From Triops longicaudatus (taxonomy: Eukaryota; Arthropoda; Branchiopoda; Notostraca; Triopsidae), in assembly GCA_022885665.1 (NCBI GenBank), contig JAGQDJ010000049.1, positions 502 through 64,501 on the forward strand: DNA of 64,000 bases, written 5' to 3'. The position numbers were made by a program, and so were the translations under genes. Positions 25,701 through 40,000 of the stretch are shown here, piece after piece (the stretch's first letter is position 1; each line of letters opens with the position of its first letter). The notes beneath the pieces were generated by a model. It worked only from the letters and a program-made list of their open reading frames with translations. It made no database searches and had not been told where the DNA came from.

Positions 25701-28700
25701 ACTGCGATTGCTGTCCCGTATAAAATAAATCATAAAGTTTTATTAAAAAAGGACTCAGTATAAACTTGAGTGTTCGAAATTCAACAAAGAAAATGCACTG
25801 GGTTACCGTATTAAAACTTGTGGCTGGCACGCTCACCACGGTAGGTTTCGGTCGTAATTTTTGTAGAAAAATAAAGAATAAAACTTAGGCGAAGATTTGA
25901 ACTTTCTTTTAGCTTGGCAACGTCTCGCTGAGAGGGCTGGACAAGATTTGAGCGATAGGAAACTATAACTTGCACTTATGGCATGTCAATGAAGTTATAA
26001 AATCTGGGTGGGCCAAATAACTGCCTCCTCCGCACGTTTTACAGCACCAACGGTCCCCGGGACTCAATTCAGAAGCTTCCTTCCTTCCATCAAAGGCCTC
26101 TACCTGAACGACTGGAACAGACATCAAGACCTTTTTGGACGCCTTTACCAAAAAAGTCACGACAGCCCCAAGCTTAGCATCTTCTTTTCCTTCGAAGCTC
26201 TGTTTCAAACTGGCAAGAGCTTTTCATAATCGCAAAATCTATAAAAGGAATATTGTATATTCTTAATTTGAGAAGAAAAATGCTATTTTTTATTAATAGT
26301 AGCATTATTTTTACTATCAATTAAATTAATTTAATATCAGATTTAGTTTTAAGTCTTTATATTTGTAGCAATTTTCGAAACTAAGCGAAATAAACAGTAT
26401 GCACTTGCCTTTGTTGTAGTATAGATGGGTTGAAACTTTCGGGCAGTGCAAGGGCGTTACGCAGTGGGTATGGGCAATAAAAATCTGATATATTGCTGAA
26501 AGTTTGCCGATTGAAGTGATGTACCATACTGTGTACGTGATGAGAGGCAATCGTGATGTCATACCTGCTGTTTTCTTCCTGGTAGACACAAAAAATCAAA
26601 ACAAAAGAAAGAAACATTGGCCAGGGCCAAAGTCAGGTACGTCCATTTCAATACGGAATAATTGCACACAATATTCGCCGAGGAATAACTCCTTGTTGCC
26701 AAGTTACCTGTCCTTAAAAATCCTTTATGCAGCAAACATGCGAGCTGGCTGAACATACTGTCCATGTATAAGAAACAAAGTGCCTAATATTTAAGTTTCC
26801 AAAGATGGAAGGTGTTGCCTAGATTGTGGTAGTGTTTTACCTAATCAGGAGTGCTTTTGCGCACTAATTATAGCTTCGCTGCTGAAAAGGTAATTAGCAC
26901 GTAATTTGATTTTCGACATGTTTCACGTTTATGCCCTCGACACTTTCTTTGAAGAGTGCCGCATTGATCAAGATTTGATTAAAGCTGGCAGTAAAGGAGT
27001 AAGGGTTCTTATATAAGGTGCAGTGTTGTTGGGGTTTTTTTGCATGTGGGCGGCCTATATTTGCTTCGCAAAGCATTAAAATACTCCTTATATGTACACA
27101 ACAAGGACAGCGTTAGTATATACAAAAGCAGTTCTTGGGACGAAGAGTCCTTCTGGTACATGTTTTTTTGGTGGCCATCTTTTTTATCGTGAGTACTTGC
27201 ATGATGTGACGACCCAAACAAGCGACCGTTAGCGTCACGAAAGCTGGGTTCCGCTTCTCTAATGTGAATTTGTTACTTAAAAAAATACAACTACTAAAAC
27301 GAAGTCCTGAAGTGCGCATTGGAAGTGGTTTTTCTTATCTAAGTTTTATTTTTTTCCTTAACAACCGGGTGATGTGGATCGCCAAAAATCCTTTCTGCGT
27401 CATCGTCTCCTTTGTCGGGGTCTTGGGGTTTTCATTGTAAATCGGCTTGAAACTTGTTATGTGAATCATTGGGGACTCTCTGTAGGTTCGGGCAAGGTCA
27501 AGACACAAATTTGTCGTTTGAACCTGAAAGAGTAGTATTCTTCTCCTGGAAAGAATTGCGAGCAAATTATGTAATTTCGGGGTAGTTTAAAGTTTCGTTT
27601 CCATTTAAGCTTTAGGGAAAATACAAAGTTAAGTATTGAAAGCTTGTAGGAGTTGTTCTTTGCATATTTGTACGGAACCCTTGGGCGGTATTTCTTAAAC
27701 TGGGGCAAAAAAAAGGCATTCACAAATCTTTTAAGAATTTCCGTTTAATTTCCGTGTAATTTCGTTTCCCTGTCGAATGTGTCAGTCAAGCTTGGATAAC
27801 TTCATTTTGCGTTTTTAGAAAGCACGGGAACTTTAACTTAACTATGCTATTGATTTCATTCAGACCGTGTCATACAAACTTCTTCGTTATGCTGCCTTCG
27901 TTTTGTATGTAGTTCTCATTGTCTTATGCGAATTTGGGCGTTCCTATTTTCTCGTGGCTATTTGCAAAAGCTCGAAGGTTTTACTTGGTTCAAATTTGAA
28001 AATCTCTTATTGGCAAGCATAGTTACGTTTCCAGCTTCTGAGAAATTCTTCTAGTCCAGTTTGTCGTGCATTTTCTTTCGACAGTCTCCTATTGATATTT
28101 TAATCAATAGGAGACTAATATCCTTTTTTAATAGGAGATTAATATCCTTTTTTGAAAAGAGTTTCCTATTGTATTCCTATGATATTTTCGTGAATCATGG
28201 TAATTCCAAGATTTCCACTTCGAATTTCGTAAATTTTCAAATCGCTCTCTTTCAAAAGTGTACGTAAGTAGTTCTGGGAAGTCTTGAACAAGTTTTTAAT
28301 ATATGAATTATTTTTCCCCACTTTTTACCATTCGGGATCTCCCGCATGACTTTCGTCACCGTGCTTTAGAACGCTTTTCAAGCCAGAAGTGCGACGAAAT
28401 CTTTCACTGGGATGTAAAACGCTTCCAGTCCTGGAGATTAGCCCAAAAATGTATCCTTCTTGTCATATTCAGAGTCTGAAAACGTTTTATGATTGCAGAT
28501 CCGAAATCTAGACCCAGCGTGGGGTTTTAATTCCTTGATTTACATCCACGATTGTGCATACTGTAGAATATTCAATGGCTTTTATATGGCTCGTAGTGGT
28601 TAGGTTAGTTTTGCGGCATTTGCGAGACAATTTATCTCAATAGTCGACTTTCGTTTGACTGTTGGCCTCTCGACAAGTTTGGTAACTTTTGAGAAGAAAA

Positions 28701-31700
28701 GTCGTCAATATTTATTCACGTAGTGTTACCTGGAAAATAATATTCGTAAATGATTTTTTTTGTATTATTTGTACCATTTCTTTTGCAAAAAAAAAAGTTA
28801 AAATAAAATAAATAAATAAAACATTTCGAGTCGGCATGTTTGTAGAATGCCTAAAATTCCAAACTCGAGAGTTAACATATAAAGTAGCATAAGCGATTAA
28901 CAGTAAAGGAATAAGCGAACTTTCAAATGCTGCAGTTCGACATGATGCAACAACTACTGTTGAATAAATCGAAAAAGTGTTATACTAAATAACAATATAT
29001 ATTTAGCAGCACAATGCATACCAGTATAATGTATGCCTTATAAATGAATTTGCTTAATCAGTTTTCTTCTTATTCATTTACTGAATTTCAGTGGCTGTAA
29101 CATAAACAATTAAGAAATCCTAATGAAAGCCTTCACAGTGACTTGCGATCTGAGAACACATCAATCAATGCTTTATTAAATGGCAAATAATTAAGTAAGA
29201 TTTGCAACGTAACAAAAATAAATTTGTGCTCCGTTAAGCAAGAAAGAAGTTAACAGTCTTCAGAGACGCATTTTATTTTAGTGCGTTTTCGCTTCACGTC
29301 AAAGTTAAAGGGTGAAAAAGTTCCCGTGGAGGTTGAGGTTAAAGTATTTGCTTAAGCATTTCGCGGGTGCTATTTGTATTCCACCGTTTCCCTCGCAACA
29401 ACAACGTTTATGTAAACGAAGTTAAACCACAGGGGGCATCCCCTTTTGCTGAAGTTTCTCATCGTTCGGAAAAGGTCAGTTGCAAGTTTTAAGTGTGTCG
29501 CGTAAACAGAATGCGATGAATGGTATCCCGGGAGTTTGTTTCCGCCAATTTGAGTACGAAATTCTGCACGTGGCTAATTGACGATTGACAACCTTTTTTC
29601 TTCTGCAGTCCTGTTTATTTAACCTCTCTCTTTCTCCTTAGTTGAGCTCATCAGAAGACGAAAGCAAGAGTATTGGCAACTTCCAAACTCGAAGCGATTC
29701 TGCTATCTCTCTAGTATGGATTGGTATATTTTTCGTTTGAATTTCGGCGAAAGAATACAAAATGTGTATACGATAACGCTTTTCGCGTGGATGTATATAA
29801 CTGACTCATTGTGCACACGAATGTTTTACACCTGTCTGACCCAAATAACTTTCCTCACTTTTGCCCAAGAGGTTTTCCCACTCCTTAAAAAAATGCAACG
29901 AAAAAAGCAAGAACTCGCTGTCTCTTTCACCTTCGACTTCTTCGGTGGTATCTCTGCTTCTAGCTTTATATAACTACTCAAAACTAGTCGGACGAAAAAA
30001 AAAGGGAAAGAAAAATTCACAACACGCAATGATTGGGATTGATAAGCTTCACCGCTGTTTCGGTTGTCAGATTATAGTCATAAAAAGGTTCCTTCACTGG
30101 ATCGATATAAGAAAGCTTTAGTTGATCATATTTCTTGTTTTACTGCTTTATTTTCTCTTATGAAAATATTTCGGTTTACAAAATAGTCGAGCAATATTCA
30201 TTTCTGATAATGCATTTTTTGGGTCTGTGAAACACGTTTATCTGCTTATGTTACTTATACAATTTCCGTATATTTTCTTTCCAGTTATTAGGTTATCGAT
30301 AAGGTTTGTGTCCAAAACGCATTTTAGGCTATTCGTCGCGGAAATGATTGGATGGTCAAGTAGTTTTACATTCGATCACTTATCCCTGTTTCGTGTATAA
30401 TTTCCTTTTTGTGCTCATATGTGACACTTTTCGTTCAACCTGAACATTAATGATTTGTGTGGCCAAAAAGTTTGCCAATTCTTATTCTGGTGATTTACAA
30501 GTATCGCAGTGAAGGCTTGTCTTCCGCAGGCGCTAGGAAACGTTCGTAAAGTCTAGAACAGGGGCTTCCCTCTTGGCCACTTGCCCATGTTTATGCGGGG
30601 CAACTCAGCAGTGGGCGTGCTTGGGCCTTTCAGAGCCACCTGAGTTGGTGAAAAAAGTATGATTCTTGTGTGTTGGTGCCACGAAACGTCTGGCGAGCGT
30701 CGAGACTTCAACTTATACACACTCCCGCGTTTAGATTAAGTAAAAAAAAAAAGCAACAGATCCACGGAAGAAAGATAGACAAAAAAGTTAACTGTACACA
30801 GGCATGAATATGTAGCCCAGATACCGATTTTTTTTCCTTTGTACTTCCTCAACTTATCCATCAGTTTACATGATTGTGGCAACGATCTCCGAATGTTATG
30901 GAATTACTTGCTCTTATTCTCCATACGTTAGCTAATTAAATAGCCGTAAATGCTCCGTAGAAAGAATTGACAGCAAGGAGAATTGAAAAAAGGAACATAA
31001 TACTGTTGCAGGACTGAATCTTGCAGGATTGGCGTACGCTTTTTAACTCGAAACTTCGCTGTACTTTGTCGTACTACATGTGAGGTATAATTTGTTTTGT
31101 TTCGCACCCTTTTCAAAGTTCATCAGATTTAAGTTTCAACTCACGTCTTAAATCTTTAAGTTATGAGAACTTAAATATGAAATATTTCCACACTTTCAGA
31201 AGAATGTATCAGAAGTTGGATTTAATCCGATTATAAGAGTGTATGAACTAAGTCGGAAAAAAATCTTTTAAAATTTTGGTGAAAATTTATGCAGTGTGAA
31301 AGAAAATAATTCATTTGACGCAGCCTGTTAATGTCCATTGATAATATAAGACGCTTCCCAAAAATAGTAAGTGGTTGGGATTAGCTTCCAAGTAGTTTTT
31401 GCATCGCATTTACAGAAAGATTGAAAGGGATATTTTCATAGTTTACGACAGGAACCCTTTCTTCTTAAAAAAAGAACGTAGAAGGACCCTAAATGTGAGA
31501 TAACTGGTTGCGTTAGGTGCTTGACAGGTGATTGTCCCGCACGTTTATATAGTTAGCGCTTGACATGATGCAGTCCAGAACTTTGAATAGTTTAGTCTAC
31601 CCAAGTAGGAAACCATCCCCCTTTCCTTCTTTGCTGGACTAATACACTTCTTCCCACCTTTGCAGAAGCTTCCTAAACACTTTGATATAAAAGGATTGAG

Positions 31701-33998
31701 GGGTGGGGGTATTGTTAGTGAAAGATGGGGAGTGAGCTTGTTGGGGTTTTGTTGTGCTCCACTCTCTACGTTACTGCGCGAGATTTTCAAAACCGTTTGT
31801 TACGTCTAAAGTTACATAAATCGAAGTCTTCTTCTCGTAGCCTTGTTGGATGTGTGTGTATGCGGTGGCATATGGCACATTGCACTCGCCTCCTTTTGTG
31901 GCCACCGGTGTTAAAGTTTGGACATTGTCTGGTTAACATCAAAAGAAGCAACCAAGGGGAAAGGATTTCGAATTTATACTCAGCTATAGGATCAAAGTAT
32001 AACGCTCTATGAAGCGTTGGAAAAGTGGTCGGTTACCAGATATACGGAAGAAGTGGAGTTTATTTATGGGCTTTGACGAACAATGCAATCACAAGGAATA
32101 GGAAACGTTAGATAAGAACCGTTTGGAATTCCTTTTGTTTTTCAAAAAAGAAACGTTGTATTCCCGTCACTTTATACATAAGAGATTTCAGTTACTTTAC
32201 TCATAAACACGTTTACGTAAGAAAAAAATGAACGAGTGTCTTATGAATAGTCCAAAGGATTTTATCACTGTTGGAAGTTTGATTTAATATTAATGTTTGT
32301 AACAATTTATATCCGAGATTTACACGTCCAATCCGTAATGGTGTAACGGAAAAATTAGATACGTTACATCGAGATTCACCTGTGATTGTTTGTTAAGCGT
32401 TTTGCGGAAGCTGTTTGTAGCGTTATTTGTACATAAATCCAGTATAGTTTATTGGTTCGTAGTTAACCGTTAATTACATGTTTTTGGTCATGTTAACCGT
32501 GTTTAAAAAAATGTTGAGTCTTGCACTCTTTATCAATTCTGAGCTCCGTTCCGAAAAGACCTGTAAGTTATTAAATAAACGCAACGAGAAGGAAACAAAA
32601 TGCTTGCACCCAATCTAATCATGTATTTCGGATTTTTGTCACTATCAGCAGGCTTGTGGCGCTCCAAACGTTCGATTTCCCGCGACCGGTACGTCGAAAT
32701 TTTCGTTGTTGCCGATTCCAAGATGGTATCCTATCACGGCTCTAGTGTCGAGCATTACATCCTGACTTTGATGTCTATTGTAAGTTATGCGATTCTTTTC
32801 ATTCGTTTTAACTACTATTGAAACAAAGGATACCGTTATATGCGCCGGCGTGCAGTACTGTAAGTACAGTTCATATGGCACATATACAGCTGATGTATAA
32901 AACCAGTACTAGGAAAATTTCTATAGCATTTTCGTTTATTACTGTACCACATGTGATTTTTTTTTATTTTGCCGAGAAATATAGAGTCTATTTTTTCAGT
33001 TTTTTTTAGAATTATTTTCCAGCTTTTGAATATTTTGAATATATTATTTGCAATAATGGTCAAGGCCGGCCCGAAAGCTTGTAATAATTTCATAATACAT
33101 TCATTAGCATGGCATGATAGACAGGTGATAGGTTACCCGCGCCGAATAATCTAAACATGGCGTCCCGTGAAGTCTTGCCGATGTAAGATGTAAGGCAACT
33201 TTCAAAGTGAAGAGAGAGAGAAAGGAGTTCCACAAATGCCCTGTCATAAATTATCATTATTTCTTTTTTTTTTATAGTGAGATAGGTACAGAAAAAACTT
33301 CATATGGAAGAAACCTGTTGAGACTTTTTCTTCATAACCTGTGTGGTAGCCATTGTTTTCTTTTACCTCGGCGGGATCAGGGTTGGGAAAGAATCCCACT
33401 AAAACGCGATCAGTAACCCAGATTAGAGACGAACACGTGGGCAAGGGGTCTTCCTGCTTTAAAGAAACAAAATGAACCACGTATTTTTGCGTACGATTTG
33501 TCACGATAAAACGGATTGGAGTATGTGACCCGAACCATAAAAGAAGTAAACAAAGGACAATGAAGCGACCAAGAAAAAGTGGAAGAAGCTTAAAACCATA
33601 CCTTTCTCCATTCATAACTCATTAAATATTCTAGTCACCGCGCAAAAACCCGGTCAAACGAGCTACCAACCTACTCAGCATAGAAAACCGAGAGAAAAAA
33701 ATAAGTAAAAAAGTAACGGGAACTTAAAAAGTACCATATATGACAAGACGCGCAAAGTCTCGCCACTCTGGCAACTTTTTAATAGTCGCCTGCGTATTTG
33801 TTAAAATATCTTCTGGGTAGTTAATTGGCATGCAGAAGTGAAACTTTATACCCAAGAAAAAGAAACCCAACGCATCCAGTTTCTCAATTCTAAAATCCGA
33901 AGTTTTAATAAATTTCTGAAATTTTGAAAAATTTTGAACGTATTCCTACATATGATCAGGTTTAGACCATCAACTTGGCCAAAAGCTTAGCTGGTGTC

Positions 33999-34040
<42 letters not shown>

Positions 34041-37000
34041 GCTAGATTGTTGAATGTCTTGGAGCATTTGTGTAAATTTTGGACTTTCGCTGAATTTGCT
34101 TAAATTCTGGATGATAAAAAAATTGATGATGAGAAAGTGGAACCAAAGTGGAACTTTTTTCATTCGGAACCAAGTTCGAAGCACATTTTTTTCGAGTTTA
34201 ATGTTTAAATTATCCTCTGTTACATGCATATTATTTGTTGATACACTATCATCTACAGTATAGAATAGCAAGATCTTAAAGTAAAAAAAGTTTCAGTGTG
34301 CAAAAAAGAGGGATGTGAAATCTAGCAGTTAGCATTCGGAATTAGCGTATGCGCACCATAGTGTCGATAATAAATTATCGTCTCAGTTTCGCATGAAATT
34401 CGACTATCCACAGCAGTCATCCAAATAAAGATGGAAATGAGATTTTTTTAACTCAAAATCGGCTTTGTTTGTGTGCTTTGGTTCTCCGTGAAGAGTTTTA
34501 TGGCCCGGTGATCGAAAATGAGTAGGCTATTCGTTTTGAAAAACTGACCTAATTCGAAAAAAGTTTTCAAACAACTTCACGCAAATAGGACATTACGGAA
34601 ATAGGAACACATCCTGCAAACATTGGGAAACCACCATACTAGTACTACTACTACGTTACCTTTTGGAGACGTATAAATACGTATCAGCTTAGGGAGGTTA
34701 AGCCAGGGAAAATGTAAAAAAAAAAACTGGAACCGTACAACTTTTGCTTGTTGCTTTAAGCGAGAGTTGCCGATCGCCGCCCCAGTAACCCCCACTGACT
34801 CACACACAGACACACACATGTAGACACGTACACACACAAGTGGTGCTATAGAAACGTTTCTTCTTCGTTTGTATAGTCAAGAAAACAGTCCAGGGAGCAA
34901 TTTTTAAACGTCTCCATTTAGACCTGACCTAGTTTTTCTCCTTTTTTTCGCCAATTTTCTTTCTTCGTTCGGTTTTTCCCTTCTTTCTGAATGGTTTACA
35001 AGTCCTAATTTTAATCATTGCGAATGATAGAAACCACAAACTATCACAGGAGAAAGTATACGTTACCGTTTATAAAATTGTGGCTCTCAAGCGTGCTAAA
35101 ATACAAACGGAAAAAGCTTTATTTATTGTTGTATCCTAAATTGTTTTCATGTTCGGACAGGTGTCCTTAATCTACCGGGATCCTTCGCTGGGCAACCGAG
35201 TTCAAATCGCGGTGGTAAAGCTGAGTTTGCTCAGGGATAAAGAATTCGTGCCACGATCCAGTGCCGATGAAGGCGCCGACCGCGGAAAATCAGCCTCCGA
35301 AATGCTGAGGAATTTCTGCGCTTGGCAAAGAGAAAACAACGACCCGGACGAACGGAGCCCTAATCATCACGATACGGCATTATTAATCACCAGGTTAGCG
35401 GTTTGGGGGCTTTTTATGATTTTACAATACACGGTTGAAACCGAATCTGTTTTTCCTCCGGAGGCAAGAAAGGGAAACTGACAGCAGAGGAAAGGAAGGT
35501 CAAATCGCTTGAAAAGTCAAATGGCAATTAGAGACGTCAAAAGATTTCGTTTACGCCATTTTTATGCAGGGCTACACTATTAAGATACGAACCTAGAATT
35601 GATTAGTTTTTGAGCTTTGTGAACGGAGCCATATTGTGTTGCAATTTTGTGTATTTGCCTTTGTTACTATTCCGTTATTTTACTTTGGTATTCTAAAGTG
35701 GCGGAGAAAATACGCAACTGAGACCAATGTGGATACGTTCAGTTTTCATATACGGTGGAAGATTAAAGAAGAGGAAGAAAAAACCACCAGAATAATTTGG
35801 TTGGAATAAATAAACCTAGGAGAAGACAGTGAAACCACTAATATGCCTTAGTAGGTCAAGTGTATTGACGTTTTTTTAACAACACGCATTCTCCCTTCTT
35901 TTCCAGCTCTCTTTTAAAGTGCTGAAAATAAGAGATGCTACGCCACTTAGCGACGTCATGTTTTACCTAGTGAACACCATTTTCAAACCTACGCGTTAAG
36001 GAATCGCTATAGCGAAAATTTATTATGATTTAAGTTGCATGCATTTGAAAACATTTGCAGAAAGGGAAGAAACCCATTCATAATGGCAATACTCCGGGAT
36101 TTGGTTTTACAGGGAGAACATTTGCCGGAATCCACATCTGCAAAAGTGCGATACGCTGGGATTAGCCGAATTAGGAACCATGTGCGAAAAAGCTTCGTCC
36201 TGTTCCATAGTTCAAGACAACGGGTTAAGTGCCGCGTTTACAATTGCACACGAATTGGGACACGTGTAAGTCATTCTTCCACTTGCCTGAGGGACCACAG
36301 TTATCCCAACAGCCTTCCCTAAGCATAAGCCGTCAGTTCGAAAAGAAAACCCTGTACGCTGTATTTTTGATAGGCTCAACATGCCCCATGATGACGATTT
36401 TAAGTGCCAGCGATTCATGGAATCCTCAGGCGTCCACAATGTCATGTCCCGTATGTTGGATCACAATACATATCCATGGTCTTGGTCCAACTGTAGTCGC
36501 CATTACCTTACGGAATACCTTGAGTAAGAAAAAAATAAAAAAGAAAAATAAAACTACATAGGAAGTAAAGTAAAATACGGTTAAAATAAATAAATGTGCA
36601 AACCACATTATACCTTAGAAAAAAAACTACAAAAGAGCACTAGCAAGCCAAAACTTTAATGAAACAAAATTATTCCATACATATGAACAATATTAAACTT
36701 TTGTTTTCAAAACTACTAATTGTAGAAATCGTTAGTATATATTAACTCAATGGTCGTATTTCAATATTTGCTTATCATTTTTGTTTGATTAAAATGGACA
36801 ATAATAATTAAACTACTTAGTGCGGGTTATGGTGATTGTCTACTGAATAAACCTGAGCGGGATTATTTGGACTCCCGTAAACTGAAGAGTTTGCCTGGTG
36901 AAGATTTCGATCAGAACAAACAGTGCGAGCTGGTATTTGGACCGGGTTCTAAGATCTGTCCCTATATGGTAATTTTATGATGATTTAAAAGAAAAAGGAA

Positions 37001-40000
37001 TATCGCAGGGTAGACAAAAGAAAGTTTAAAGCCCGGCAGCTTGGCTGCTTTCCTTTATGAGTGTAAGAATGCATAAGAATGAAAGTGAAAGACCGCAGAC
37101 GGACATAATGCATCTAATTATACCCGCTTCTTTTTTTTTATTTCTCGCTCTCTGGTTTTCTGTTTGCGTAACCCGATAGCCGTCTTGTAAAAGATTGTGG
37201 TGCACCACGGCTGCCGGGGAACAAGAGGGCTGTCGAACGCAGCACATGCCTTGGGCTGATGGAACCAAATGTGATACAAATAAGTGGTGCATCCATGGAG
37301 TTTGCCAAGAGAAGGTGGTGAACCGCTCCGCGCCGATAGATGGTCAATGGGGCAGTTGGCAAGAGTAAGAATTTTAGTGTCTTATAAGTTTCCCTGCAGC
37401 AGGCAATTTATATGGTGATACGCCTTGTTTTCTATTACTATTCCTAACCTTTAGGTATGGAATGTGTTCAAGAACTTGCGGAGGGGGCGTGGCGAGATCA
37501 GTTCGGGAATGTGACTCACCCGCGCCTGCCAATGGCGGAAAGTACTGCTTGGGCAGTCGCGTTCAGTATAAATCGTGTAATATCCAAGACTGTCCGCACG
37601 GCACGAAAGATTTTAGGGAAACGCAATGCGCTGCCTTGAATAATAACAATTTCAATATACAAGGGTTGTCGTTGGACGTGAAATGGGTACCGAAGCTCAC
37701 AGGAAGTAAGTTGTAAGGTCTGGGCGGGAAAGATGGCGTTAATGTAGGATTTCATTAAACAGTTAACCCGAAAGATCGGTGCCGGTTGTACTGCCGGGTG
37801 GAGCACTCCAGTGCGTATTATTTGCTTAAAGATAAGGTGATCGATGGAACGACATGCGGACCTGACACGGACGACATCTGCGTCAACGGAATTTGTACGC
37901 CAGCGAGTTGCCATCATAAGCTGTATGAAACTGAACAACTAGGTAAAACGACGTCAGTCACTGCACTTTGATGGGTTGAGAGTATAATATCTCCGAGCAC
38001 ATAAGTTATAGGTCATACTTTACTATCGTTAAGTTCTTAATTACTAAACACGGCATCATGAGCCACAAAAAAATGGAAATAATTAGTGTACTATATAATT
38101 TTACAAGTGTCATTTTGCATCAAGTGATATAGCTCGTTCCTCTTCCCTTAACGTGAATCTTCCTTTGGCGTACATGAGTTTGCTTCACAGAAATTCTCCA
38201 AACACAAATTATGAAAACAAAGCCCCTTGATCACAAGCTTATTTTCAGACTTTTAAGTTATTTTACGATAAAATTGTTTCGCCTATTTAATACCGTAAAT
38301 AATTTAATTTATGCAATTTTATAGTATTACTTCAAACATTGCGTTTTTGAAGAAGAATAGTAATCTGAAATAACAAGATTAGTCGGTCATTTGTTAATTC
38401 TTCGCTTGCCTGAAATTCCCACACCGTCGAAACGTGGAAATTTTTTAACGTAGCTATGCACGCCATCTAGTAGTGAACATAATAATTGACTTCAAGTCGT
38501 CTACTCACCAGTTACCGCCACATTTAAAAATCCAGCAATTCTGTCAAATATTATTTTTCTTATGTTATACTTGTTACGTTCAAAGTTGCAGAACAGCTAT
38601 TAGCGATAAATTTACTTTTTAGTGACGTCCTGACACTTCGATTTGCTATGGATATTAAAACTTATACACTTTTGTAAATGGTATTATATTTTCCCATAGA
38701 TATTTGCGGAGTATGCGGGGGCAATAACTCGACCTGTGTGGTGAAAACAGGTAGTTATAACCACACACAGTATGGTTACAATCACGTGGTTACCATTCCG
38801 GCGGGTTCGTCCAATATCAACATTCGCCAGCGTGGTTACTTGGGATCCAATCGTGATGATAATTACTTAGCTTTGTCTGATGCTCAAACCGGAGAGTACA
38901 TCCTCAACGGCAATTTTGTCGTGAGCATGTTCCAGAAAGCGTTGCAATACGGCGGCATTACTATTGAATACACAGGATCGGATGCAATTATTGAGCGATT
39001 AAATTCGTCCAAACCGTTGAAAAAGGACCTGAAAGTTCATGTATGTTAATAAGTATAAATCATAAAGATATCAATGAAAGAAAATGTGAGGAGTCAAACT
39101 AAGTTATCAATAATTTTATACATGCCAATCTAGGTTTTATCCGTAGGAAATCTGCACCCACCGGACATTCATTATTCCTATGTAGTTTCTCTTGGCGGCC
39201 AAGTGAAATATGTATGGAAAGAAAATGCAAGTACACCATGCAGTCGTTTGTGTCAAGGTATACTTTCTTATCATTTATGTATTACCATATTTATTTAACT
39301 TCGTATGTTAATTATCTGGGTGCATTTTAGGCCGCCGGGACAAGTTTGAGTGTGTGAACTTGGCTACCCATACACGAGTGAATTCGGAATTGTGTGGCAA
39401 CATGTTCGTCCAGCCTTGTAATATGGATTGCGTTTTGGAGTAATTGAATCGAACAGCTGTGCGCATTCTCGTAGAAAAATTAATCTATACATTTGTTTAG
39501 GTGGAAAGTTTCGAAAAGGTCTGAGTGCTCTGCGCTTTGTGGGAAAGGTTTCCGGAATGTAACGAAAGAATGCATCAAACGGAATCTTACCGATCTTTCC
39601 ACGACAGTAGTACCTCCTAACTTTTGTCGACACCTAACTGACCCCCCACCCGATACCGAAGATTGCGAAGAACGCTGCGATTCTGCTAAATGGCGATTTG
39701 AGACGTGGACTGAGGTTCTTGTCTCTTATTTGAAAATCTTTCCGGCTTTACTGACATTTACCAAATACGTTTATTTCAGTGTACCAGAACTTGTGGAGGA
39801 GGAGTGAGAAGCCGGAAAGCTCATTGCGTCGATAGGCAAAATCGATCGTTAGCAGATTCCGAATGTCGAAGAGAAGATAAAATAATTTCAGAACCCTGTG
39901 GAATTCAAAGTTGTCCTAAATGGAAAACCGGAAATTGGACTCCGGTAAGTGAAAATACTTGGGCGTTTGTAATATTCGATATTCTCTAAAAAAAAAAAAC

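Larger units (their letters stand above)
22271..32648 (+). other. ADAMTS intron (10.4 kb)
   Basis: The largest intron seen, phase 1. It contains a 12-bp hairpin (23100-23132), a 25-base poly-T run (24615-24639), a hairpin with tandem repeat (28083-28153) and a minus-strand open frame with paired cysteines (25963-26226). The join from exon B to exon C is in frame, but a missing small propeptide exon cannot be excluded. Confidence 0.7.
32780..35160 (+). other. ADAMTS intron (2.4 kb)
   Basis: Phase 0 intron. It contains a 37-base poly-A run (34002-34038) and a CA-rich patch at 34800-34838. An open minus-strand frame of 123 codons at 33244-33615 has no recognisable domain and I do not call it a gene. 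Confidence 0.8.

Noticed and set aside
33244..33615. 123-codon minus-strand frame starting with a hydrophobic segment
   Set aside because: It lies in an ADAMTS intron, has no recognised motif and no supporting splice or poly(A) signals.
36035..36112. Upstream extension of ADAMTS exon E using the AG at 36059-36060
   Set aside because: It would put the zinc-site helix out of frame; the acceptor at 36112 gives the conserved ENICRNP...CDTLGLAE sequence.
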